Positions 23,485 through 32,174 of a stretch of DNA of 64,000 nt are shown piece after piece (the stretch's first letter is position 1; each line of letters begins with the position of its first letter). A program made the translations under genes and the position numbers. The notes under the pieces are model-generated. The model did not search any database, was not told the DNA's origin, and worked only from the letters and a program-made list of their open reading frames with translations. The DNA lies in the NCBI GenBank assembly GCA_964478225.1, contig CAYZHM010000001.1, positions 62,001 to 126,000 on the forward strand. The letters run 5' to 3'. Origin of the DNA: CAYZHM01 sp964478225. GTDB lineage: Bacteria; Pseudomonadota; Alphaproteobacteria; Micavibrionales; Micavibrionaceae.

Positions 23485-23778
23485 ATGAGCAACACAGAAC
23501 AAGAACGAACATCGGCAACCTTTGCATTTAAAGGCGTTGTGGTGCCACTCCAAGGCTCAAATCGATTGAAAGTGCTGTTTGAAGGCTCCGTTCTGGATAG
23601 TGCATCATTAAACATCACCCCAGAAGAAATAAAAACGCTGGGCATTGATATTCAAGTTGGGGATGTGATTTCCGGGCATTGTAGTCTTAAGCCCATTGTT
23701 TTGGGTGAAAAACTGACTGTGGATGATGTCACAGAAATTGAACATCCTTCAGTGCAGCGCATCCCGTCGCTAGCATAA
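23485..23778 (+). CDS. Hypothetical small protein overlapping the end of epmA
   Basis: This 97-aa protein starts eight bases after GGAG and has a promoter-like TTGACA just upstream. It is rich in beta-forming residues (FAFKGVVVPLQGSNRLKVLF, IDIQVGDVISGHC). Its last 50 bases overlap the 3' end of epmA on the opposite strand, where the epmA frame encodes a conserved C-terminus. No family recognised. Confidence 0.7.
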   Translation: MSNTEQERTSATFAFKGVVVPLQGSNRLKVLFEGSVLDSASLNITPEEIKTLGIDIQVGDVISGHCSLKPIVLGEKLTVDDVTEIEHPSVQRIPSLA

Positions 23779-24694
23779 CAAGGCGATCAACCCCCAAAGC
23801 AATTCCTGCGCTTTTCGGCATTCCAGCTTCGAGAGCAGCGAAAAACTCCTCGTCGGGAGGATAGGAAACGCCGTAGAGGCCTTTCTTTTTCTTCATATCT
23901 TCTTCAAAGCGCTTGCGTTGCTCAACCGGGTCGATCAACTCGGAAAAGCCGTTGGCCAACTCCACCCCGCAGACATACAGCTCAAAACGCTCGGCACAAC
24001 CCGGATCGGCCGGCTTTCTTCGGGCGAGCGAGGCCATACAGACCGGGTAATCATAGACGATCGCCGGAGTATCAAAACCGAGATAAGGCTCAATTTTTTC
24101 CACCATAGCGGCATGGAAAAGATCATCCCAGTTGTCTGTCGGCGTGGTTCTGACTCCCCTCTCATTGAGGAGCGCCGCAAATTTTGAGGTATCATCCAGG
24201 ACATCTGACAGATCGATGGAGCAATATTGCTCAAAGAGGTTGTTGATGGAGATGATTGTCCATTTGCCTTTTGGGTCACAGGATTTACCCCCGTGCATGT
24301 AGGACTCTGCGAGAGAGGCCAAAAGATCCTGACAATCCTGCATGAGAGTACGGTAATCAGCGCCGGTGCGGTACCATTCCAGCATTGTGAATTCCGGGTT
24401 ATGGATGCGGGATTTTGGCTCGTCGCGAAAGACCGGGCCGATTTGGTATAGCTTTTCCACTCCCGCAACCATAAGTTTTTTCATGTCAAATTCCGGGCTG
24501 GTGCGTAAAAACCTGTCCTTGGCCGGAAAACCGTGAATATGGGTGTCGAAGGTAGGGCAATCCTGCAAGACGGGGGTCTCAACCTCCCAGAACCCCTGCC
24601 CGTCAAAAAACCGGCGAATATCCTTGATAATCTCCATGCGGCGCTGCAAGGCGGGACGCTTTTTTTCGAAGTTGTGGGGTAAAAACCAACTCAT
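23729..24694 (-). CDS. epmA: Elongation factor P lysine ligase EpmA (GenX/PoxA)
   Basis: EpmA is a truncated class II lysyl-tRNA synthetase paralogue that attaches (R)-beta-lysine to a lysine of EF-P. The 321-aa reading from ATG 24694 lacks the tRNA anticodon-binding domain, as expected. Class II motifs are visible: FWEVETPVLQDCPTFDTH, FLRTSPEFDMKKLMVAG, FRDEP in motif 2, and the motif 3 block ALGVDRLVMLATG. A frame open further upstream is not family-like. Neither efp nor epmB is in the window. The 3' end overlaps a small (+) gene by 50 bases. Confidence 0.93.
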   Translation of the reverse strand: MSWFLPHNFEKKRPALQRRMEIIKDIRRFFDGQGFWEVETPVLQDCPTFDTHIHGFPAKDRFLRTSPEFDMKKLMVAGVEKLYQIGPVFRDEPKSRIHNPEFTMLEWYRTGADYRTLMQDCQDLLASLAESYMHGGKSCDPKGKWTIISINNLFEQYCSIDLSDVLDDTSKFAALLNERGVRTTPTDNWDDLFHAAMVEKIEPYLGFDTPAIVYDYPVCMASLARRKPADPGCAERFELYVCGVELANGFSELIDPVEQRKRFEEDMKKKKGLYGVSYPPDEEFFAALEAGMPKSAGIALGVDRLVMLATGCAALKDVQFL

Positions 24695-24788
24695 GTGTCT
24701 TTTTTCCAAAAAATTCTTGCTTTTGCCGCCTATTAAAGCTAAAACTGCGCGCAACGCAAGAGATGCGCTCAATATAAGGATTTTTATT

Positions 24789-25022
24789 ATGAAGGCAGAT
24801 ATTCACCCGGATTACCACGAAATCACCGTTAAGATGACGGATGGCACCGAGTACAAAACACGTTCAACCTACGGCAAGCCTGGCGATGTGATCATGCTTG
24901 ACGTTGATCCCCTGACCCACCCAGCATGGCAAGGCGGCACAGGTAAGGTTATTGAAAAAGGACAGCTTTCAAAGTTCGAAAAGCGCTTTGGAACATTTCT
25001 GTCTGGCGACGACAAGAAATAA
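24789..25022 (+). CDS. rpmE: 50S ribosomal protein L31
   Basis: L31 (bL31) bridges the ribosomal subunits. The 77-aa protein begins MKADIHPDYHEITVKMTDG and contains DVDPLTHPAWQGG and KFEKRFG. There are no cysteines, so this is the zinc-free form. AAGGA precedes the ATG. A strong terminator follows 20 bases after the stop, so it is monocistronic at its 3' side. Confidence 0.97.
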   Translation: MKADIHPDYHEITVKMTDGTEYKTRSTYGKPGDVIMLDVDPLTHPAWQGGTGKVIEKGQLSKFEKRFGTFLSGDDKK

Positions 25023-25043
25023 TTTTGTTGCTCTGTTATCAAG

Positions 25044-25078
25044 AGCCGCGGCTTACCCCGCGGCTTTTTGTTTTTTTG
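25044..25078 (+). terminator. Rho-independent terminator of rpmE
   Basis: AGCCGCGG (25044-25051) pairs with CCGCGGCT (25058-25065) around a six-base loop and is followed by a long T-rich tract. Confidence 0.9.
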
Positions 25079-25195
25079 AATGTGCAGACTTGAAATATGG
25101 TTTCAGGATGGTAGCCTATACTTATTGAAAATAGGTATTGGATCCGTTTTATGGGTATAGAGAAGAGACATATAAGACGTATTGGAGAACCGCGC

Positions 25196-25480
25196 ATGGG
25201 TGATCGCGTGAGCCCAAGTAAAGGAAACACAAAACACCATCAAGAAAGCCGTTCTCACGGGCCAGATTCTGAGTTCCAAAGAACTCGCGAGCGTAGACAG
25301 CGCTTTGATGATATGAAGGAAATTGAGGCCCTTGAAGAAATCCGTGAAATTATCGCGGAGTTTAATTTAAACAGCAAAGTTGCTGCCGCCCCTACGCCGC
25401 CTCAAGCTGCTTCAGAGCCGATTCAAGTTTCTGACGTGTCTGTTCCGCTATCAGACGCCGTGATTTCTGTTCCTCAATAA
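25196..25480 (+). CDS. Hypothetical charged protein overlapping the end of valS
   Basis: This 94-aa protein is read from ATG 25196, which has GGAG at good spacing; an in-frame ATG at 25151 lacks a site. The first half is basic and polar (SPSKGNTKHHQESRSHG, RTRERRQRFDD). A short acidic helix follows (EALEEIREIIAEF), then an Ala/Pro/Val-rich tail. The last 89 bases overlap the C-terminal coiled-coil region of valS on the other strand, so the tail may partly be a shadow. Confidence 0.45.
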   Translation: MGDRVSPSKGNTKHHQESRSHGPDSEFQRTRERRQRFDDMKEIEALEEIREIIAEFNLNSKVAAAPTPPQAASEPIQVSDVSVPLSDAVISVPQ

Positions 25481-28034
25481 TTTCTTCCGGCGCATTCTGG
25501 ACAAAGCTTTCGTTGGAGAGCTTTTTATCAATACCATCGATATCAATACTCAGCTTTTCAATTTGTTTTTTTAGGCGGGCTTTTTCTGCCGCGAGGTCGA
25601 TAATGTCCGCAATCGGCATGATGAGCGTTGCTTCGCCCAACACTGTTTGAATGGAGCCTCTGGGGGCAGAGTCAGTTAACTCAACACGCTCCAAGCGCGC
25701 CATGCGCCTTAAAATTTCGTCGTAGGATTTCAGACGTGCTTGCGTTGCGGGATTTGCGTCCTTCACAAGCAAATTAATTTTTGCGCCGGCCGGAACATTC
25801 ATGTCCGAGCGTACCGAGCGAATTTCCGAGATGGTGGCGATGAGCCATTCCATTTCGGCGTTGGCTTCTGCGTTTTGGGCTATTGCTTTGTAGTCTGGCC
25901 ATGCGCCGCTCATCAGAAGATCGTTCTTGCCGGTGAGTTTCTCGTGCAGTTCCTCTGTAATAAACGGCATCACGGGATTGAGCAATGTGAAAACCTGCGC
26001 CAGCACCCATCCTGTTGTGTCTTTGATCTCTTGCGTGTGTTCACTTTGGGTTTGCAACAGTGGTTTTGTGAATTCGAGGTACCAATCGCAGAAATTGTTC
26101 CAGACAAACTGATACATCGCGTTGGCGGCTTCGTTAAATTTATATTCTGTGATGGCTTGATCAAAGGCTGATTGCGCGTCCTTGAGCATCCCTATAATCC
26201 ACTGGTTTGGGATATATTTCACACCGGCAGGATCAAAAGTTTTTGGCGGCAAACATTCATTCATCTCGCAATAGCGGCTTGCATTCCAAAGTTTGGTGCA
26301 GAAATTGCGGTAACCTTCAATGCGTTCTTCGGAAAGACGAATATCGCGCCCCTGTGCGGCCATGGATGTTAATGTAAAGCGCAACGCGTCTGCACCGTAT
26401 TTATCGGTGAGGTCGAGCGGGTCCATGACGTTGCCCTTCGATTTGGACATCTTGGCGCCTTTCGCGTCACGCACGAGCGCATGAATATAAACTGTTTTGA
26501 ATGGCACTTCTTTTTTGAAATACAAGGTCATCATCATCATGCGTGCGACCCAGAAGAAGATGATGTCAAAACCCGTGATCAGAACGTCTGTCGGGTGATA
26601 CTTCTGCATCTTTTCCATGTCTGGCCAGCCGAGCGTTGAAAACGTCCAGAGAGCAGAAGAGAACCATGTGTCGAGAACGTCTTCATCGCGTTTTAATGTG
26701 ACTGATTCCCCGTAATAAGCGTCTGCATCTTTGTGGGCTTCATCTTCGGTTTCGGCGACAAAGATGTAACCATCTGGACCATACCAGGCCGGAATTTGAT
26801 GGCCCCACCATAATTGGCGGCTGATACACCATGGCTGAATATTCTCCATCCAGTGGAAGTATGTATTTTCCCAATTTTTTGGAACGAATTCTGTTTTGCC
26901 AGATTTCACAGCCTCAAGAGCCGGTATCGCAAGCTTGCCCGCGTCAACATACCATTGATCTGTGAGATAAGGTTCAATCACAACGCCGGAACGATCGCCG
27001 TAAGGGACGCTGTGCTGGATTTTGTCTTCCTTGACCAAGGCGTCCATATCGTCAAGTTCCTGAAGAATCTTTTTACGTGCTTCTTCTCTTGTGAGGCCCC
27101 GATACTGCTCTGGAGCATTTTCATTCAGTTTGGCTTGAGCATCAAAAATATTGATCATCGGCAAATTATGGCGTTTGCCGACTTCAAAGTCGTTGAAATC
27201 ATGGGCTGGAGTGATTTTGACGGCGCCGCTGCCTTGTTCTGGGTCTGCGTACTCATCGGCAACAATTGGAATAAGGCGGCCAGAAATAGGCAAGGACACA
27301 AATTTACCGATTAGATGCTTATAGCGCTTGTCTTCCGGATGCACGGCAACAGCAGTATCACCCAGCATGGTCTCAGGCCTCGTTGTGGCGACGATAATTT
27401 CTTCTGCTTTGTCGCTTTCAACGGGATATCGGATATGCCACATCGAGCCTTTTTGATCTTTTTGTTCGACCTCAAGATCGGAAATGGAGGTTTGCAGCTT
27501 TGGATCCCAGTTAACGAGACGTTTATCCTTATAGATCAATCCGTCTTTATACATCGTCACAAATGCTTTAAGGACAGCTTTGGATAGCCCCTCGTCCATT
27601 GTGAAGCGCTCACGGCTCCAATCGGGGGTAGCGCCCAGGGCGCGCATCTGGCGGACGATTGTGCCGCCTGATTCTTCTTTCCATTGCCAAACGCGTTCAA
27701 GAAACTTTTTGCGGCCAAGTTTGTGGCGGTTTGTCCCCTCCTCGCCTAGCATGCGCTCAACGACCATTTGTGTCGCAATACCTGCATGGTCTGTTCCGGG
27801 CTGCCATAACGCATCAAAACCTTTCATGCGGTGATAACGGATCAGAATATCCTGCAAGGTTGTATTCAGAGCATGGCCCATATGAAGACTGCCGGTTACG
27901 TTGGGCGGCGGCATCATGATTGTATAAGGCGTTTTATCGCTATCCGGATGACAGGCAAACGCCCCGGACTTTTCCGCCCGGTCATAATGTTTTTTCTCTA
28001 TCGCTTTGGGATCAAAGGTTTTATCTAACGCCAT
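25392..28034 (-). CDS. valS: Valyl-tRNA synthetase
   Basis: ValRS charges tRNA-Val and edits threonine. The 880-aa class I synthetase shows the HIGH-like PNVTGSLHMGHAL, the editing domain (TTRPETMLGDTAVAVHP, GSGAVKITPAHDFND), the KMSKS signature GAKMSKSKGNV and the tRNA-binding C-terminal coiled coil (AEKARLKKQIEKLSIDIDGI). ATG 28034 is chosen because homologous sequence begins MALDKTFDP. In alphaproteobacteria popZ is a frequent upstream neighbour, as here. Confidence 0.98.
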   Translation of the reverse strand: MALDKTFDPKAIEKKHYDRAEKSGAFACHPDSDKTPYTIMMPPPNVTGSLHMGHALNTTLQDILIRYHRMKGFDALWQPGTDHAGIATQMVVERMLGEEGTNRHKLGRKKFLERVWQWKEESGGTIVRQMRALGATPDWSRERFTMDEGLSKAVLKAFVTMYKDGLIYKDKRLVNWDPKLQTSISDLEVEQKDQKGSMWHIRYPVESDKAEEIIVATTRPETMLGDTAVAVHPEDKRYKHLIGKFVSLPISGRLIPIVADEYADPEQGSGAVKITPAHDFNDFEVGKRHNLPMINIFDAQAKLNENAPEQYRGLTREEARKKILQELDDMDALVKEDKIQHSVPYGDRSGVVIEPYLTDQWYVDAGKLAIPALEAVKSGKTEFVPKNWENTYFHWMENIQPWCISRQLWWGHQIPAWYGPDGYIFVAETEDEAHKDADAYYGESVTLKRDEDVLDTWFSSALWTFSTLGWPDMEKMQKYHPTDVLITGFDIIFFWVARMMMMTLYFKKEVPFKTVYIHALVRDAKGAKMSKSKGNVMDPLDLTDKYGADALRFTLTSMAAQGRDIRLSEERIEGYRNFCTKLWNASRYCEMNECLPPKTFDPAGVKYIPNQWIIGMLKDAQSAFDQAITEYKFNEAANAMYQFVWNNFCDWYLEFTKPLLQTQSEHTQEIKDTTGWVLAQVFTLLNPVMPFITEELHEKLTGKNDLLMSGAWPDYKAIAQNAEANAEMEWLIATISEIRSVRSDMNVPAGAKINLLVKDANPATQARLKSYDEILRRMARLERVELTDSAPRGSIQTVLGEATLIMPIADIIDLAAEKARLKKQIEKLSIDIDGIDKKLSNESFVQNAPEEIIEEQKSRRLIAEQTRQKLESALKQLEAA

Positions 28035-28147
28035 GCCGCGGCATGATACGGAAATCTGCAGAAAATTCAATAGTTTCTAAGATATATTGATTTCAGTCGT
28101 TTATCTCCTTAGAATTTACTTAAATCTTAGGGGAAGGAAGAGTAATT

Positions 28148-28378
28148 ATGGGCAAAGATCAAAAGTTAGATCATATAAAAAGAGATTATAGAAATAATGA
28201 CTTTGGGCTTTCACGTTTAAGTGAAGAAGCCAGAGCAGCCTTTTTTTCTAGAAGTGGCGATGTGACTGTTTACATCGGAGCGGTGCCAGATCCTCGGCCA
28301 GTTTTTCGCAAGGAAGCAACAAGGCAAGCGGCTCTGCGTGAGGCTGGTACGGTGGATTTTACTTCTTTTTCGAGATAA
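28148..28378 (+). CDS. Hypothetical small protein
   Basis: This 76-aa hydrophilic protein has an AAGGAAGAG ribosome site. It contains KLDHIKRDYRNNDFG, then LSEEARAAFFSRSGDVTVYIG, and ends TVDFTSFSR. It lies in the divergent gap between valS and popZ together with a second small gene 31 bases downstream, so the two probably form a small operon. No family recognised. Confidence 0.65.
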   Translation: MGKDQKLDHIKRDYRNNDFGLSRLSEEARAAFFSRSGDVTVYIGAVPDPRPVFRKEATRQAALREAGTVDFTSFSR

Positions 28379-28409
28379 CCATTCTTTTACATGATAACAG
28401 GAGACTACA

Positions 28410-28577
28410 ATGGCTAATCCTAATAGCGATGATTTCAATGCAATCGCACATGACATGGCATTCGAACAAATGATGGAAGAAGCAGACAACTGGCTGGATG
28501 TTCAGAAACTAGGAACTGATGCAGCCCCGCCTAAGAAGGCTGCCTCATTTGATTACAGCCAACAAAATCTAAATTAA
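28410..28577 (+). CDS. Short acidic protein between valS and popZ
   Basis: This 55-aa ORF is too short for many gene finders. A near-perfect AGGAG lies seven bases before its ATG. The sequence is acidic and helical at first (AHDMAFEQMMEEADNWLDVQK), then Pro/Lys and a polar Gln/Asn tail. Its stop overlaps the convergent popZ stop by four bases. No family recognised. Confidence 0.7.
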   Translation: MANPNSDDFNAIAHDMAFEQMMEEADNWLDVQKLGTDAAPPKKAASFDYSQQNLN

Positions 28578-29176
28578 TCATTCAAGAAGCGGCTTGAGAT
28601 GCGCTCAAGTTCTTTTTGGAGCAGGCGCTCGACCATGGATGGTAGATTGGTATCCAGCCACTCTTTCAGCAATGGCCGAATTTCGTGACGGACCACGTCT
28701 TCTATGGTGACTTGTCCTGCGCGCTCAATCGCAGCAGTTTTTGCCAACTCCTTAAACGCTTCCATGGTTACTTGCTCTGCCTGATTGGCAATGAGTTTAT
28801 CGGCGGGGGCAGAAGGCATAATCTCCTCCGGTGCGGCTGGGGCGGGTGGTTCGGGTTGTGGCGCAGGCGCGGGCGTAGGCTCGGGTGCCGCTGCGACTGG
28901 CTCTGTATCTTTAAGATCGACTTCGATAGCCTCAGGCTCTGGCTCAGGTTCCGGAGCAGCGGGCTCTTCTTCAACCTTATCTGTTAGATCAATAAAATCA
29001 TCCACAGGAGCAGCAGGTGCTGGCGCGGGCTCAGGAGGAGGAGGAGGTGGTGGCGGAGCAGCAGCTTCCGGCGCAGCGCCAGAATTGGGCTCATCGTCGT
29101 CAGAAATAATCTGACGAATGGAATCGAGGATTTCCTCTATCGATGGTTCTTCCTGTTCTGCTTGTTCTTCGGCCAT
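28574..29176 (-). CDS. popZ: Polar organizing protein PopZ (DUF2497)
   Basis: PopZ forms a polar matrix that anchors the chromosome origin through ParB and recruits cell-cycle proteins. The 200-aa protein has the three family parts: an N-terminal helix (EEPSIEEILDSIRQIISDDDE), a long acidic Pro-rich spacer (about 30-125, including eight consecutive prolines), and the C-terminal oligomerisation region with VRHEIRPLLKEWLDTNLPSM and VERLLQKELERIS. Its location between tolC and valS matches alphaproteobacterial gene order. Confidence 0.93.
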   Translation of the reverse strand: MAEEQAEQEEPSIEEILDSIRQIISDDDEPNSGAAPEAAAPPPPPPPPEPAPAPAAPVDDFIDLTDKVEEEPAAPEPEPEPEAIEVDLKDTEPVAAAPEPTPAPAPQPEPPAPAAPEEIMPSAPADKLIANQAEQVTMEAFKELAKTAAIERAGQVTIEDVVRHEIRPLLKEWLDTNLPSMVERLLQKELERISSRFLND

Positions 29177-29268
29177 TTAAGAAATTGTTTTTGTTCAGAA
29201 TGAATTAAGGGACACAACAGAATCAGTTTCCCTTATTGGAAGCGAGTTTCAAAGAGGGGCAAGCACGA

Positions 29269-30759
29269 TTATTCCAGCCTATCCACATCTGTGTCAAATA
29301 TTTTCCTCTGAATTTCATCGAGGTGTTTGTCGTAGTTTATTGTTTTTGTTTGTAAACCGAGCGTTTGAGGTGTGAGCGTGCCGATTGATTTTAAAAGTGA
29401 GAAACGGGCGACAGTTTCGTCTCTCTGCGCTGTCACCAACGCGACACGGGCATCAAGATGCTCTTGCTGTGCGTCCAACATATCTAAAATTGTGCGCGAA
29501 CCAAATTCCGCCTCCTTTTTGGTCCCCTCTTCTGCCAAAGCTGCTGCTTCGGCTTGTGCTTCGCGGGCGACAATCGCGGCATGAGCGGTCTGTAAGTTTT
29601 CCCAGCTCTGGGTAATCTCTTGCCTGACCTGACGTTTGGTTTCTATGATTTCCATGTAGCGTTGATTGGTGACGTTCTTAGCTGCACGGATTCGCGAGCG
29701 TGTGCCGCCGGCCTCATAGAGTGGGACGCTGGCTGAAATCCCTACGGTTTGTGTTGTTTGTTCATCAAGAATGCCGGGCTGCGGATCATAGGTGCGATTC
29801 CAGCTTCCAAAAAAACCGACCTCCGGCAAAAGCTCTCCAAATATATTCTCGACATCGTTCTTTGCGGCTTGATGGGTGCTTTGTGCGGCTATCGTCCTTG
29901 GATTTGACGTGTCAGCAATCACAAAAGCTTCCTCTATTGTCTGAGGTATGGGTAATTCAAGTTCCGGGGGAATCAGTTTTGTGGGTTGCTGGCCGACAAT
30001 ATTCAAGAATGCAGCTTCGCTTACTTTCAAATTTCCTTTGGCCTGGATGATTGTTGATTCTGCGCGCGCGAGCCTTGCTTCTGCTTGCGCTACATCTGTC
30101 TTTGTCAATTCACCAAACTCAAAACGCGTGCGGGTTGCTTCAAGCTGCTGACGCAAAACATCCGCATCATTTTGAGCGAGATCCAGAACGGCTTGATCCC
30201 GCAAGATGTCCATGTACACCGTTACGGCGTTCAGGAGAACTTCCTGCTCTGTCGATTCAAGTAAAGCGCGTTGTGCCGTGATAATGTTTTTAGCCACCTT
30301 GATCCCGGCAAGTGTGCGGCCGCCCCGATATAAAGGCTGATCCAAAAGCAGCTGCCCGTCCTTGGCGGTTGAACCATAGCCGCCACCGAAATTGCTGCCT
30401 TCGATTTCTGCCTTTGAGACGCTTGCTTCCGCCCGGACTGTCGGTTTCCATCCTGCCAAGGCCTGAGGCAGGCGTTCCTGTGTCGCGAGGACTTCTGATC
30501 GTGCGGCCTTGAGCCGCGGGTTGTTGGTGAAAGTATAATCGACAGCATCCTGAAGGCTCAAAGCTGCTGGGGCAAAGTCAATTGCAGTTTCCTTTATCAC
30601 AACGACCGGAACGCCAGGTTGCTCGGTTTCTTGCGGCACTATTGCGGCTGGCGGCGGGGCCAGGGATTCAGGTTCCGTTAAAAGCTGTGCCTGGGACGAC
30701 ATAGAAAAAGTCGTCAGCAACCCCATCAGAAGGGAAAGAAGTAAAGCGTTGGTACGCAT
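29269..30759 (-). CDS. tolC: TolC family outer-membrane channel protein
   Basis: TolC proteins form the outer-membrane duct for efflux and type I secretion. ATG 30759 gives 496 aa with a signal peptide (LLLSLLMGLLTTFSMSSQAQ); the frame extends upstream into pcm but without a plausible start. Two repeated halves are visible: LQDAVDYTFTNNPRLKAARSE, EVLLNAVTVYMDILRDQAVL and FGELTKTDVAQAEARLA in the first, and AQSTHQAAKNDVENIFGELLP, ETKRQVRQEITQSWENLQ and FGSRTILDMLDAQQEHLDARV in the second. pcm directly upstream is the usual alphaproteobacterial neighbour. Confidence 0.94.
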   Translation of the reverse strand: MRTNALLLSLLMGLLTTFSMSSQAQLLTEPESLAPPPAAIVPQETEQPGVPVVVIKETAIDFAPAALSLQDAVDYTFTNNPRLKAARSEVLATQERLPQALAGWKPTVRAEASVSKAEIEGSNFGGGYGSTAKDGQLLLDQPLYRGGRTLAGIKVAKNIITAQRALLESTEQEVLLNAVTVYMDILRDQAVLDLAQNDADVLRQQLEATRTRFEFGELTKTDVAQAEARLARAESTIIQAKGNLKVSEAAFLNIVGQQPTKLIPPELELPIPQTIEEAFVIADTSNPRTIAAQSTHQAAKNDVENIFGELLPEVGFFGSWNRTYDPQPGILDEQTTQTVGISASVPLYEAGGTRSRIRAAKNVTNQRYMEIIETKRQVRQEITQSWENLQTAHAAIVAREAQAEAAALAEEGTKKEAEFGSRTILDMLDAQQEHLDARVALVTAQRDETVARFSLLKSIGTLTPQTLGLQTKTINYDKHLDEIQRKIFDTDVDRLE

Positions 30760-30775
30760 TTGCAGTGTGTTCCGT

Positions 30776-31438
30776 TCAAAAATTAAAGGACGGTTCGGGT
30801 TCAAACCCTGTAAGATATGGAGCGCTGGCTTCGAACAGCGGGAGTGATGATGGTTGGCCGTTGCCTGCGTTCTGCACAAGCATAACCTGACCCATAACTT
30901 GCCCGGGAGAGCGGACAATCAGAACCATTTTTCCGCCCGGCTCTAGTTGAGAAACCAGATTGGCTGGAATTTCTGCCACGGCGCCATTAAGAATAATATA
31001 GTTATAAGGGGCATGCTCGGGGGCGCCTTTGCTTAAATTGCCTTTGAGGGCGACAATATTGCAAATCCCCTCTTCCAACCAGATTTTTTCGGCCGATGTG
31101 ATGTATTTTTGCTTTTGCTCCATCGCAATCACTGTGGTGGCCAGAAATGATAAAATGGCGGAAGAATAGCCGCCTGCATGCCCCACATCCAAAACCGCAC
31201 TTCCGGGCTCAATGCTCAAGGCCTGAATCATACGGGCGTGAGTTGTGGGATCGAGCATAAAACGGCCATCGTCGAAAACGATGTCATGATCTTTATACGC
31301 AATCGATGTCTGGGCGCCCGCGATATATTTCTCGCGTGGTACGCTCTCAAAAGCCTGTAAAATGCGCGGATCGATGATGCCGGAGGGGTGAATCTGGCAA
31401 TCAACCATGTTTTTTCGTGCTTTTGAGAAATCCAACAT
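30776..31438 (-). CDS. Protein-L-isoaspartate O-methyltransferase family protein
   Basis: This 220-aa protein is a Pcm-like SAM-dependent methyltransferase. Family markers: MVDCQIHPSGIIDPRIL, VPREKYI, the methyl-donor loop VLDVGHAGGYSSAIL (where the canonical motif reads GxGSGY; here His and Ala replace the usual residues), and YNYIILNGAV. The usual repair motif for substrate binding is diverged, as in the alphaproteobacterial paralogue found next to tolC. Enzymatic repair activity is therefore not certain. It precedes tolC by 16 bases. Confidence 0.88.
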   Translation of the reverse strand: MLDFSKARKNMVDCQIHPSGIIDPRILQAFESVPREKYIAGAQTSIAYKDHDIVFDDGRFMLDPTTHARMIQALSIEPGSAVLDVGHAGGYSSAILSFLATTVIAMEQKQKYITSAEKIWLEEGICNIVALKGNLSKGAPEHAPYNYIILNGAVAEIPANLVSQLEPGGKMVLIVRSPGQVMGQVMLVQNAGNGQPSSLPLFEASAPYLTGFEPEPSFNF

Positions 31439-31514
31439 TTTTATGGGCCTTTCAAGTGCCTAAGGTACAAAGATTTTAAGGCTTTGACCAGAGGGGTTTT
31501 TCATTTTACAAATC

Positions 31515-31542
31515 TTGACATCCCTTACTTGGCTGACATAAT
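31515..31542 (+). promoter_or_regulatory. Sigma70-type promoter
   Basis: TTGACA (31515-31520) and CATAAT (31537-31542) are 16 bases apart, in the gap ahead of the small gene at 31613. The downstream tRNA-Cys could be read from it too. Confidence 0.55.
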
Positions 31543-31612
31543 GTGCTGATTGCAGGGGTAATCGGCGAGCAAAGTGATTGTTTTGCCTCATACAGACAAG
31601 ATGGAGGGCGCT

Positions 31613-31798
31613 ATGTTGTTAGATATGGAAGAACTACGGCTAAGGCGTGAATACGAACTAGCTGAGAAATTTCTGGAAGTATCGCAAGGTCAGCTACCGC
31701 GAAGTGACGGTGGTTACGCTGTTGTGAAGGATACCCCTGCGGGCTTTTTGGTGTTTGATACCAGCGTGCAGTGGACGATGTTTTTCGATCTTGAATAG
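31613..31798 (+). CDS. Hypothetical small protein
   Basis: ATG 31613 has GGAGG six bases upstream, which decides the start over two earlier in-frame ATGs. The 61-aa product begins with an acidic/basic helix (MLLDMEELRLRREYELAEKF), then a predicted strand-rich part (GGYAVVKDTPAGFLVFD) ending WTMFFDLE. It has a good promoter and lies just ahead of tRNA-Cys. No family recognised. Confidence 0.7.
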   Translation: MLLDMEELRLRREYELAEKFLEVSQGQLPRSDGGYAVVKDTPAGFLVFDTSVQWTMFFDLE

Positions 31799-31839
31799 TG
31801 CCAGCTATTGGAATAAGTAGTCTGAATGCTTGGCTTGAA

Positions 31840-31913
31840 GGCGCGGTGGCAGAGTGGCTATGCAGCGGATTGCAAATCCGTGTACGTGGGTTCGATTCCC
31901 GCCCGTGCCTCCA
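31840..31913 (+). tRNA. tRNA-Cys (GCA)
   Basis: The acceptor stem GGCGCGG pairs with CCGTGCC, the anticodon GCA lies at 31872-31874, the T-loop contains GGTTCGATTCC, and the CCA end is encoded. Confidence 0.97.
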
Positions 31914-32002
31914 ATTGCGGTTAATTCGACGATTTCAGCTGAATTATTAAAAAAAACACTGGAATCCGGCCTGTTAATCATCTAATAATCCTATCCTAGT
32001 GT

Positions 32003-32077
<75 letters not shown>

Positions 32078-32114
32078 CTTTTCCTAGATCATTAAATTTC
32101 CCGAGATACAGGCA

Positions 32115-32150
32115 AGAAAAAAGGCCGTCCCTTTTAAGGTAACGGCCTTT
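32115..32150 (-). terminator. Rho-independent terminator of the exported-protein gene
   Basis: AAAGGCCGT (32120-32128) and ACGGCCTTT (32142-32150) form a nine-base stem. On the minus strand it is followed by a six-T run interrupted once. On the plus strand it could also stop transcription from tRNA-Asn. Confidence 0.75.
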
Positions 32151-32174
32151 AAACTTTTAGCAAAGCTGCAGATC

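Noticed and set aside
28785..29114. Gly/Ala/Ser-rich frame antisense to popZ
   Set aside because: Low-complexity shadow of the Pro/Glu/Ala-rich spacer of PopZ.
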